Shown in pieces: positions 42,829 to 50,329 of a stretch of DNA of 64,000 nt (positions are counted from its first letter, which is position 1; every line of letters starts with the position of its first letter). A model generated the notes under the pieces. The model had not been told where the DNA came from. It ran no database searches and worked only from the letters and a program-made list of their open reading frames with translations. Source of the DNA: JACRBE01 sp964429005 (GTDB lineage Bacteria > Chlamydiota > Chlamydiia > Chlamydiales > JACRBE01); the NCBI GenBank assembly GCA_964429005.1, contig CAYSAJ010000003.1, positions 30,903-94,902 on the forward strand, read 5' to 3'. Made by a program: the position numbers and the translations under genes.

Positions 42829-43797
42829 ATGAAGATTTATCCTTTACTCCTAGATCCTGTATATAAAAGTGCACTGTGGGGCGGGCATCGCATCGCTCAG
42901 CTTTTTCATCGAAAAGTGAATGTTGATCCTTGCTCCGAATCTTGGGAACTCTCTGACAGAGAAGATGGGATGTGTCGGATCAAAAATGGAGCTTATGCAG
43001 GAAAAACATTGAAACAACTAGTAGAAGCGTTCCCCCTGGAACTTGTCAGTGATGAGGAGCAAGATCTTCCTTTTCCGCTTCTCGTTAAATTGATTGATGC
43101 TAAGGAAGATCTAAGCGTCCAAGTGCATCCCCCAGAAGAGGCCGCTAAGAAGCTTTTAGGACTACCTAAATCGGAAATGTGGGTTGTGCTCGATGCGAAG
43201 CCAGGTGCATTTCTTTATCTAGGTCTGAATCAAGCTGTGTCAAGAACAGTTCTAGAAAAAGCTTTTCACGAAAAAACGATTCATGCTTATCTGCGCAAAA
43301 TCCCGGTTACTGTCGGTGATGTTTTTTACGTGCCTGCTGGAACAATTCATTCTTTAGGGAAAGGGATCGTAGTTTTAGAAATTCAGCAAAATTCGAATAC
43401 AACTTATAGAATTTATGATTGGGATAGAAAAGATCAAAGTGGCAAGACTCGTGAGCTTCATGTAGAGGAAGCTCTCGAATCAATTACCCCTATGCAGTCA
43501 TTTTATAAAGTTAAGCCTGTAGTAGAGTGGGAATCTAGCGATGGCAAGGTAGAAATTCTAGTAGATTGCCCCTACTTTTTGACAAAACGAATTTCGGCTC
43601 AATCTTTATTTGTTGCTGAGAAAGGGCCTCATTCATTTCATTATCTATTTGTAATTGAAGGGAGCATAAGAGTCATTATTGATAATGAACTTGTCCACCT
43701 TAAAGAAGGAGAATCTTGCTTGATCCCAGCTGCCTGTGAAGAATATGTGGTTCAGCCACTGGCTCACTCTACGATCATTCAAAGTTGTTTGCCATAA
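42829..43797 (+). CDS. manA: Mannose-6-phosphate isomerase, class I (cupin)
   Basis: Interconverts mannose 6-phosphate and fructose 6-phosphate, zinc-dependent, cytoplasmic. 322 residues, the short Bacillus-type form. Zinc-site and active-site motifs: WELSDRE, SVQVHPPEE (His ligand), KSEMWVVLDAKPG (Glu ligand), YVPAGTIHSLGKG (His ligand) and QNSNTTYRIYDWDR. Divergent from the sugar transporter; its last 19 bases overlap the convergent ROK kinase gene. It would feed mannose into glycolysis or supply mannose 6-phosphate. Confidence 0.93.
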   Translation: MKIYPLLLDPVYKSALWGGHRIAQLFHRKVNVDPCSESWELSDREDGMCRIKNGAYAGKTLKQLVEAFPLELVSDEEQDLPFPLLVKLIDAKEDLSVQVHPPEEAAKKLLGLPKSEMWVVLDAKPGAFLYLGLNQAVSRTVLEKAFHEKTIHAYLRKIPVTVGDVFYVPAGTIHSLGKGIVVLEIQQNSNTTYRIYDWDRKDQSGKTRELHVEEALESITPMQSFYKVKPVVEWESSDGKVEILVDCPYFLTKRISAQSLFVAEKGPHSFHYLFVIEGSIRVIIDNELVHLKEGESCLIPAACEEYVVQPLAHSTIIQSCLP

Positions 43798-44717
43798 AGG
43801 CAGAGAGAAATCGCACCAAGATCTCCTATATTCTCAAGAGATGAAGGAGCTATTTTTACAACTTCTAAAGGTTCTTTCCAGCATAGAGGAGCTAAAGCCT
43901 TTTTTAATGGAATCAATAAGGTCTCTTTTGCTTGCATCGCAATCGTTCCTAAAATGATGACTTTTGGATTAAGAGTCATAATTAAAATAGCGATACCTTG
44001 AGCGAGTCTATCGATAAAAATTTGAAATTCCCTCATAGCAAATGCATCATTTTTTTTCACTGCATCAAGAATCTCATGCATAGTAATTTGTTCTAAAGGA
44101 TAGGAGGAAAGAAGGCTTTGGGTCTTTTCGGCTTGCAATATGCGTTTTATGTGCTGTGCAAATGCATAGCCACCACAGTAGCTTTCCCAAGATCCTTTAA
44201 TACCCCCTGTTGATTGCTCTGTATGAATATCTACAGGCATGTGACCCACCTCACCTGCGGTATCAGTTGCACCTTGAATCAACCTTCCTTCAGCGATAAT
44301 CCCACCGCCCATGCCTGTCGATGTTGTAAGGTAAATGAGATCTGAACATCCTTTGAATTGACCGAAATAATATTCTGCTAAGGCAGCTGCATTCGCATCA
44401 TTATTAAAATGTAGAGGCCTCTCCAAGGTTTCCTCAAGGATTGCTGCAATGGGAAGATTTGACCACCCCTGGAGATTGGGAGGATATAAAAATTTTTTTT
44501 CTTTAACTGATAGAGGTCCTGGTGCTGAAAGGCCGATGCTTTGAATATTATAATCTAAAACGTATCTCTTAGATACTGCGATGATCTCATGGATGAAACT
44601 GTCAACTTGATCATTTTTTAGAGTAGGGAATTTAGTTTTATCAAGGATTTGTCCAGCTGAATTCGCAACGCAAATTGAAGTCTTTGTCCCCCCTATATCT
44701 ATACCTAAATAATTCAC
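43779..44717 (-). CDS. ROK-family sugar kinase (glucokinase-like), lacking the zinc cysteines
   Basis: 312 residues. The ATP site GIDIGGTKT (about 5-13), the sugar-binding FNNDANAAALAEYYFG with catalytic Asp, STGMGGGII and AGEVGHMPVD are intact ROK features. The family zinc motif CxCGxxGCxE reads SxGGxxGSWE here, so all three cysteines are replaced although the preceding histidine (GHM) stays. Probably phosphorylates glucose or a related hexose brought in by the neighbouring transporter. The lack of zinc could alter substrate or stability. 62 bases separate its start from the divergent trxA. Confidence 0.88.
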   Translation of the reverse strand: MNYLGIDIGGTKTSICVANSAGQILDKTKFPTLKNDQVDSFIHEIIAVSKRYVLDYNIQSIGLSAPGPLSVKEKKFLYPPNLQGWSNLPIAAILEETLERPLHFNNDANAAALAEYYFGQFKGCSDLIYLTTSTGMGGGIIAEGRLIQGATDTAGEVGHMPVDIHTEQSTGGIKGSWESYCGGYAFAQHIKRILQAEKTQSLLSSYPLEQITMHEILDAVKKNDAFAMREFQIFIDRLAQGIAILIMTLNPKVIILGTIAMQAKETLLIPLKKALAPLCWKEPLEVVKIAPSSLENIGDLGAISLCLYGKQL

Positions 44718-44779
44718 TTTTCCTCATAGAAGTAAAACGGCTCATCTATTATTCTAGTCATATACCTTAGGAGGAATTA

Positions 44780-45100
44780 ATGGGAAATTTAATTAAACAA
44801 ACATCAGATGCTGAATTCGTTAAAGAAGTTGCCCACGGTGTAACCTTAGTTGATTTCTATGCAGATTGGTGTGGCCCTTGCAGAATGCTAACGCCAGTGA
44901 TTGAAGAAGTGGCTGAAAAAAAATCCAAAGAAGTGAAATTTTTAAAAGTGAATGTTGATGAATGTCAACAAACAGCTCGAAGCTTCGGTATTACCTCAAT
45001 TCCTACCATGATTTTATTTAAAAATGGGAAGGAAGCAGGTCGCGTTGTAGGATTGCAAGATTTTGATGAACTCAGCGATTTTATCGATCAAAACAAGTAG
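44780..45100 (+). CDS. trxA: Thioredoxin
   Basis: Cytoplasmic protein-disulfide reductase, 106 residues. Active site WCGPC (Cys31, Cys34), the buried aspartate in LVDFYADW and the cis-proline in TSIPTMILF are present. ATG 44780 has a nearly perfect TAGGAGG ribosome site, the best in the window, consistent with high expression. It starts the conserved trxA-trmL-mip-aspS-hisS-uhpC-dnaE order (CT539-545). Its last 20 bases overlap the convergent trmL. Confidence 0.97.
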   Translation: MGNLIKQTSDAEFVKEVAHGVTLVDFYADWCGPCRMLTPVIEEVAEKKSKEVKFLKVNVDECQQTARSFGITSIPTMILFKNGKEAGRVVGLQDFDELSDFIDQNK

Positions 45101-45548
45101 ATCCAGCAAAGTTGCGCTGCCGCCACGCCTCATAAATGCTAATTGCGACGCTATTAGCTAAATTAAGGCAGCGCACATCCTCTATCATGGGTATTTTTAC
45201 AAATTTCTCAGGATATTTCTCCCAAAAAATTGGAGGAAGTCCGCTCGTTTCAGATCCAAAAATAAGAAGGCTATTTGTATCATAAGAAACCTCATGAAAC
45301 CCTTTTGTTGCCTTGCTAGAAAAGAAATAAAAGGAATGAGGGTAGGCATTCAAATATTCATCTAAATCCTGAATCACATCAATCGACATCTCTTTATAAT
45401 AATCTAGGCCTGCTCTTTTCAACATACGATCGGATAATCGAAATCCAAGAGGTTCGACCAAGATTAGATCGTTACCAGTTGCTTTACAGGTGCGAATGAT
45501 ATTGCCCGTATTTTGGGGAATGCAAGGTTCAACAAGTACAATTTTCAT
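45081..45548 (-). CDS. trmL: tRNA (cytidine/uridine-34-2'-O)-methyltransferase TrmL
   Basis: SPOUT-fold enzyme that 2'-O-methylates the wobble base of certain leucine tRNAs. 155 residues. EPCIPQNTGNIIRTC, FSSKATKGF, FGSETSGLP and RCLNLANSVAISIYEAWR are the family's SAM-knot motifs. The ATG at 45548 directly follows the T-run of the mip terminator on the same strand, so it has no Shine-Dalgarno sequence. CT540 (spoU) is the counterpart. Confidence 0.93.
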   Translation of the reverse strand: MKIVLVEPCIPQNTGNIIRTCKATGNDLILVEPLGFRLSDRMLKRAGLDYYKEMSIDVIQDLDEYLNAYPHSFYFFSSKATKGFHEVSYDTNSLLIFGSETSGLPPIFWEKYPEKFVKIPMIEDVRCLNLANSVAISIYEAWRQRNFAGSTCFDR

Positions 45549-45557
45549 AAAAAAAGA

Positions 45558-45582
45558 AGGGAATGACTATTAGTCATTCCCT
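45558..45582 (-). terminator. Rho-independent terminator of mip, abutting the trmL start codon
   Basis: AGGGAATGAC / GTCATTCCCT, a 10-bp perfect stem with a 5-base loop, followed leftward by TTCTTTTTTT (45557-45549) and then at once by the trmL ATG. Confidence 0.85.
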
Positions 45583-45597
45583 GGATTGTAGTAAAGA

Positions 45598-46371
45598 CTA
45601 GCGTATAGCTTCTTCTTTATTTTCTGATTTAGCGATTTCATCCATTGATTGTTCACTATCTAAGTTCGCAACAGACTCTTCTTTTTGAGGAGTATTAGCA
45701 CGGATGAGTTCAATTTCAAATGTTAACATGGAGTTGGGGGGCAAATAACCATTTGCTCCATAGGCTAAGTCTGGGTGAATATAAAGGGTTCTTTTTTCCC
45801 CCTCTTTCATCCCAACAATTCCTTTAGCAAACCCTGAAATCGTTTCTTTTAAAGAAATGACCTCATCATCTTTAGAGGCTCCAAAAACTGTGCCATCTAA
45901 AAATTTACCAACATAACGAATAGTAGGGGAATAGTCTTCTTTGACGATTTCGCCATGACCTTCTTTTTCAATTTTGTATTGGAGTTTGCCTTTTTCAAGC
46001 TCTCTGACAGCTATTTGAGAAGCATTTTTTATGAGAAATTCATCAGCTTTAGCGAGATTTTCTTTAGCTTGCTTTTGGAAAGCTTCTTCTTGAATTTGAG
46101 TGATCGCCTGGATGCACTCAGACTCTGACAGGGGAGATGGTTTCCCTGCAAGAGAATCTTGAATTCCTCGAATAATTAATGAAGTGTCAAAATTTAAGCC
46201 GAGAGACTCGATATTTTTCGCAATTAAATGACCAAAGGCCTCAGATACCTTCACGATATCTACAACGGGCTTTTTTTCTTCCTTGGTTTCTACGATAGAT
46301 TCCTTAGCTTGAATTTGTGTACTGAGTGAAGCAATCGCAAAGAAAATCGCAAGAAGTGATTTTGCTTTCAT
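45598..46371 (-). CDS. mip: FKBP-type peptidyl-prolyl isomerase (Mip-like)
   Basis: 257 residues from ATG 46371, selected because TAGGAG lies 8 bases upstream and the protein then begins with a signal peptide (KAKSLLAIFFAIASLSTQIQA). An in-frame ATG 21 bases upstream would contain the ribosome site. A helical dimerisation domain (about 40-130) precedes an FKBP domain (about 140-230), with VRYVGKFLDGTVFGAS, EGEKRTLYIHPDLAYG and LPPNSMLTFEIEL. It folds proteins in the periplasm or at the surface; Chlamydia Mip (CT541) is a known homologue. No lipobox cysteine is seen, unlike Chlamydia Mip. The C-terminus is acidic. Confidence 0.92.
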   Translation of the reverse strand: MKAKSLLAIFFAIASLSTQIQAKESIVETKEEKKPVVDIVKVSEAFGHLIAKNIESLGLNFDTSLIIRGIQDSLAGKPSPLSESECIQAITQIQEEAFQKQAKENLAKADEFLIKNASQIAVRELEKGKLQYKIEKEGHGEIVKEDYSPTIRYVGKFLDGTVFGASKDDEVISLKETISGFAKGIVGMKEGEKRTLYIHPDLAYGANGYLPPNSMLTFEIELIRANTPQKEESVANLDSEQSMDEIAKSENKEEAIR

Positions 46372-46415
46372 ATTTATAACTCCTATCTTCATAAGATATC
46401 AATGTAGAGGGTTAA

Positions 46416-48209
46416 TTATTTAACTCCAAGTGATTTTTCAATTTCTTGGTGTTGTATTTTTAGCTCGTCAAGTTGGTGTGGATGGACAATAGCTGGGCTA
46501 TCCATCATAAGATCATATGCTTTCTGTGTCTTTGGGAAAGCGATAACATCTCTTATGTTGTCTGTCTGCGTCATGATCATCATGAGGCGGTCGAATCCTA
46601 GGGCAATACCAGCATGAGGTGGGGTTCCAAAACTGAGGGCTTCTATAAAGAACCCAAATTTTTCTACAATTTCTTGATCTGTTAGACTTAGCGCCTGGAA
46701 AATCTTTTTTTGTAGATCTTGGTCATGGATACGCTGTGATCCCCCACCAATTTCATAGCCATTTAAGACTACATCATAGGCGACGGCTCTCACTTTGAAG
46801 GGATCAGAATCGATAAGGTGAATATCATCAGGGTGAGGAGCGGTAAAAGGATGATGTTCACTTTGCATCCTATGCTCTTTATCGTTATAAGAGAATAATG
46901 GGAACTCTTCTACCCAGAGGAATTTCAAATGGAAAGGATCCATGAGTCCTTGTTCTTTTGCTATATGACGTCTCAAGTGGTCAAGTCCCTGGTTTACGAC
47001 AGACTCGGGGCCTGCAGCAAATAAAATTAAGTCATCTTTTTCCACTTCTAAGATTCTTTTTATTTCATTCAATTCATGCTCTGAGAAGTATTTTACTATA
47101 CTGGATTGAAAGCCATCTTGAGTAAATTTAACATGGGCCAAGCCGCCAAGACCAAAAGGCTTAACAAAATCAGAGTAAGCGTCAATCTCTCGACGCGATT
47201 TGGAGGCGCCTTTTTTCAGGTTAAAGGCTTTGACGACTCCCTGAGACTCTAGGGCTTGTTTAAATACAGAGAACTCTGTCTTTTGAAGGGCAGAGTCTAA
47301 GCGTTTGAACGACATGCCAAAGCGGAGATCAGGGCGATCTGTTCCGTAATATTCCATGCAGTCTTTGTGTTTCATACGGAAAAAAGGAGTAGGAATATCA
47401 ACATTAGAAATCTTCTTAAAAAGGATTTTTAATAGGCCTTCAATTAAGTTTTGGATGTCCTCTTTTTTAATAAAACTCATTTCTACGTCAATTTGGGTGA
47501 ATTCTGGTTGACGGTCGGCGCGAAGATCTTCATCTCTGAAACATTGGGCGATTTGAAAATATCGATCGAGACCTGATACCATCATTAGCTGTTTAAAAAT
47601 TTGAGGGGATTGAGGCAGTGCGTAAAACTTCCCAGGATGTACACGAGAGGGAACTAAATAATCTCTAGCGCCTTCAGGGGTCGATTTGCCTAAAATGGGT
47701 GTGGTAACCTCAGAAAATCCGTGTTGATCCATATAATTACGAATAACAACCATCGACTTGTGTCGGAGTTCGAGTTTATTCAGAATATCTCCTCTTCGGA
47801 TATCTAGGTATCTGTAGGTTAAGCGGAGTTCTTCATTTACATCCAAAGTCTCATCCGAAATTGAAAAAGGTGGCGTTTTTGCTTTCGATAGAACGAGTAA
47901 TTCATACGCCTCAACTTCGATTTCTCCAGTACTCAGTTTGGGGTTAGCCATACCCGGGGCTCTAGATCGAACTTTCCCTTTTATAGAAATCACCCATTCT
48001 GAGCGAAGGTCCTGAGCTTTGAAGTGAATATCTTTAGCAATATCTGGGTCAAATACGAGTTGTGTTAACCCAAATTTATCTCGAAGATCTATGAAAATCA
48101 CACCGCCATGATCTCGTCTTCTATGAACCCAGCCAGAAAGGGTGACAACTTGATCAATTTGAGACTTTCTTAACTCACCGCAAGTATGCGATCTTCTATA
48201 ATCAAACAT
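46416..48209 (-). CDS. aspS: Aspartyl-tRNA synthetase
   Basis: Class II synthetase of the bacterial type, 597 residues. OB anticodon-binding domain (1 to about 110, SGWVHRRRDHGG), motif 2 FRDEDLRADRQPEFTQID, a GAD insertion domain (about 280-430) and motif 3 GIALGFDRLMM. Where GatCAB is present it usually also charges tRNA-Asn; not testable here. It overlaps hisS by 8 bases and is co-transcribed with it. Corresponds to CT542. Confidence 0.96.
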   Translation of the reverse strand: MFDYRRSHTCGELRKSQIDQVVTLSGWVHRRRDHGGVIFIDLRDKFGLTQLVFDPDIAKDIHFKAQDLRSEWVISIKGKVRSRAPGMANPKLSTGEIEVEAYELLVLSKAKTPPFSISDETLDVNEELRLTYRYLDIRRGDILNKLELRHKSMVVIRNYMDQHGFSEVTTPILGKSTPEGARDYLVPSRVHPGKFYALPQSPQIFKQLMMVSGLDRYFQIAQCFRDEDLRADRQPEFTQIDVEMSFIKKEDIQNLIEGLLKILFKKISNVDIPTPFFRMKHKDCMEYYGTDRPDLRFGMSFKRLDSALQKTEFSVFKQALESQGVVKAFNLKKGASKSRREIDAYSDFVKPFGLGGLAHVKFTQDGFQSSIVKYFSEHELNEIKRILEVEKDDLILFAAGPESVVNQGLDHLRRHIAKEQGLMDPFHLKFLWVEEFPLFSYNDKEHRMQSEHHPFTAPHPDDIHLIDSDPFKVRAVAYDVVLNGYEIGGGSQRIHDQDLQKKIFQALSLTDQEIVEKFGFFIEALSFGTPPHAGIALGFDRLMMIMTQTDNIRDVIAFPKTQKAYDLMMDSPAIVHPHQLDELKIQHQEIEKSLGVK

Positions 48210-49485
48210 GAGTTCTCCACAAATTATGAATAGTTGATATCAGGGAATGCAAGGGGACGGACTGTTCAGCACCTGTTGACATTTCTTTGATTTTAATAGT
48301 TTGTTGTTGTAGCTCTGTTTCACCAATAACTACAACATACTTGGCTCCAAGTTCATTAGCAAACTGAAGCGCCTTTTGTAATTTTCTTCCTCTTAGGTAC
48401 AAATCAGCTGGGATATTATGTTGTCTTAGTGCAGTTGCTAATTGATAAGAAGCATGTTTTGCATGATCGTCGAGGGGAATGAAGTAGAGGAAGAGATCTG
48501 GAGGCAATACGGGAAGGGATTGTTGAGCTTCTAGAGTAAGAAGGATTCTCTCAATTCCTGTGCCAAAGCCAACAGCAGGTAAGTCAGGACCTTCTAAAGA
48601 TTTTAAAAGAGAATCATAACGACCCCCACCGCCTAGAGTACTTTGAGCGCCTAGATCAGTTGTGATGATTTCAAAAACTGTCTCGTTGTAATAATCAAGG
48701 CCCCGAACAAGGTTGGGATCTACTGTGGAAATAATTCCAACAGCCTTTAGCTGATCGATGATATAATTAAAGTTTTTCGCAGATTCATCTTCTAGAAAAT
48801 CGAGGATCTTAGGCCCTGTTTTCAGGATTTCTTTGTCCTTTGGATCTTTTGAATCTAAGATTCGGAGTGGATTGTTTTCAAATCGCAATTGGCTATCTTC
48901 AGAAAGTTCAGGCAGATATTGGCCTAGGTAGTCTTTCAAAGCTTGTGTATACGCGTGTCTAGCTGACTGTGTTCCGAGACAATTAAGATTAACGGATAAG
49001 TTTTTTAGGCCTATAGTCCGGTAGCTTTCCATAAGAAGATGGATAATTTCTACGTCTTGTAGAGGATCTTTTACACCAATGACTTCTGCGCCAAATTGGT
49101 GAAACTGGCGATATCTGCCTGCTTGAGGCCGATCGTAGCGGAAAAAAGGGCCAAAATAAAAAAGCTTCTGAGCCTTTTTATTTTGCTCAAGTTGATTTTC
49201 GATGTAGGCCCGCATCGCGGGGGCTGTTCCTTCAGGGCGTAAGGTCATCATCCGCCCCCCCTTATCCTCAAATGTAAACATTTCCTTGGATACAATGTCA
49301 GAAGATTCTCCTGAGGTCCGGATAAAGAGTTCCGTTTTTTCAAAAATTGGAGTGATGATTTCGTGAAATCCAAAGGACTGAGCCAGCTTCCTAAGGTGAG
49401 CTGTTAGCCAATTAAAGTTGTCAGATGACTTCCAACTTGCTTCAGGGAAGGAGTCGAAAACTCCTTTAGGTCGGGAATATTTCAT
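48202..49485 (-). CDS. hisS: Histidyl-tRNA synthetase
   Basis: Class II synthetase, 427 residues. KGVFDSFPE, FYFGPFFRYDRPQAGRYRQF (motif 2), LVRGLDYYNETVFEI and GFGTGIERILL (motif 3) are diagnostic. The C-terminal Rossmann-like anticodon domain covers the last 95 residues. No Shine-Dalgarno sequence is evident before ATG 49485. It overlaps aspS, in the CT543-542 order, and a good promoter lies 46-74 bases upstream. Confidence 0.96.
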   Translation of the reverse strand: MKYSRPKGVFDSFPEASWKSSDNFNWLTAHLRKLAQSFGFHEIITPIFEKTELFIRTSGESSDIVSKEMFTFEDKGGRMMTLRPEGTAPAMRAYIENQLEQNKKAQKLFYFGPFFRYDRPQAGRYRQFHQFGAEVIGVKDPLQDVEIIHLLMESYRTIGLKNLSVNLNCLGTQSARHAYTQALKDYLGQYLPELSEDSQLRFENNPLRILDSKDPKDKEILKTGPKILDFLEDESAKNFNYIIDQLKAVGIISTVDPNLVRGLDYYNETVFEIITTDLGAQSTLGGGGRYDSLLKSLEGPDLPAVGFGTGIERILLTLEAQQSLPVLPPDLFLYFIPLDDHAKHASYQLATALRQHNIPADLYLRGRKLQKALQFANELGAKYVVVIGETELQQQTIKIKEMSTGAEQSVPLHSLISTIHNLWRTHV

Positions 49486-49530
49486 GGGTTGCTTAAGAGT
49501 ATCAATCTTTTAGAACAATTCAATTAGTAG

Positions 49531-49559
49531 ATTATAAACCGTAGGAGAAAAAAGTTAAA
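49531..49559 (-). promoter_or_regulatory. Promoter candidate for hisS-aspS
   Basis: Reading leftward: TTTAAC (49559-49554), 17-base spacer, TATAAT (49536-49531). Start near 49524. The -35 element touches the end of the upstream gene at 49560. Confidence 0.55.
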
Positions 49560-50195
49560 TTACTTCTTTTTGAGAGACTGAACGGAGGAAAAATAATCGA
49601 TCAAATCGGAAATTTGAACGAACCAAGTATTAAGTTGGCTGTTTTCCCCATGGAGGGCATGATCTTCATGCAAATTTTTTAAAATAGCAATGAAGGGGAA
49701 TGGCAGCCAATTCTCCCCAGCATATTTTTGCAAGTAATGGCCGAGGGGGTGATCGGTTTTTTTAGGGAACGTCTTAAATGAAGTAATAAAATTTTTTATA
49801 AGCTGTCTGATTTCAATACTTTCTATTCTTCCTAGATTTGATGGGGTAAAATACTCAATAACTTGGTGCCAGGTTTGAGAGAGGCCTTTTGCATAATCTG
49901 TATTTCTTGAGTGGTCGTGAACCATCAACATTAAAATTAAATTTCTCATTTTATCGAGCATTTCTAGGGAAGGATCTAAAAGAAGCAGATGATTGGAATC
50001 TTCCGCTAGTTGAAATACATCATATAAATTTTCATTGACAAAGGCGATAAGGGCAGCGACTTTCGTAAGGGGGGCATGGGGATTTGAAGGAGTGATCATC
50101 CCTTCATCATCATAAAGATTTGGATCGGTTCTTAGAGGATCTCTGTCTTTGGCGCTATCAAACTCAAAATTGGATTCAATTCCTAAATCTTTCAT
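49560..50195 (-). CDS. Conserved-looking protein of unknown function
   Basis: 211 residues, family not recognised. No signal peptide or membrane helix. The N-terminal 40 residues are acidic and proline-containing and may be disordered; from about residue 42 a helical domain begins (KVAALIAFVNENLYDVFQLA) and continues through DKMRNLILMLMVHDHSR and IEIRQLIKNFITSFKTF. It lies between hisS and uhpC, where I recall no gene in C. trachomatis. Base composition is like its neighbours. Could be a cytosolic or secreted protein; function unknown. Confidence 0.65.
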   Translation of the reverse strand: MKDLGIESNFEFDSAKDRDPLRTDPNLYDDEGMITPSNPHAPLTKVAALIAFVNENLYDVFQLAEDSNHLLLLDPSLEMLDKMRNLILMLMVHDHSRNTDYAKGLSQTWHQVIEYFTPSNLGRIESIEIRQLIKNFITSFKTFPKKTDHPLGHYLQKYAGENWLPFPFIAILKNLHEDHALHGENSQLNTWFVQISDLIDYFSSVQSLKKK

Positions 50196-50253
50196 GGGAT
50201 TTCTCGAGGGGAAACTATAAGTAATTCAAAATTTTATTCGTTGGAAAAATGGG

Positions 50254-50283
50254 TTGACATTACTCTAAATCAACAGATACAAT
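50254..50283 (+). promoter_or_regulatory. Strong promoter candidate for uhpC
   Basis: TTGACA (50254-50259, perfect -35), 18-base spacer, TACAAT (50278-50283). Start near 50290, leader about 40 bases. Confidence 0.65.
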
Positions 50284-50329
50284 TACCCCCAGGATAATGT
50301 AAATTTTTTTCTTAAAAAAAGGTTTCTTA

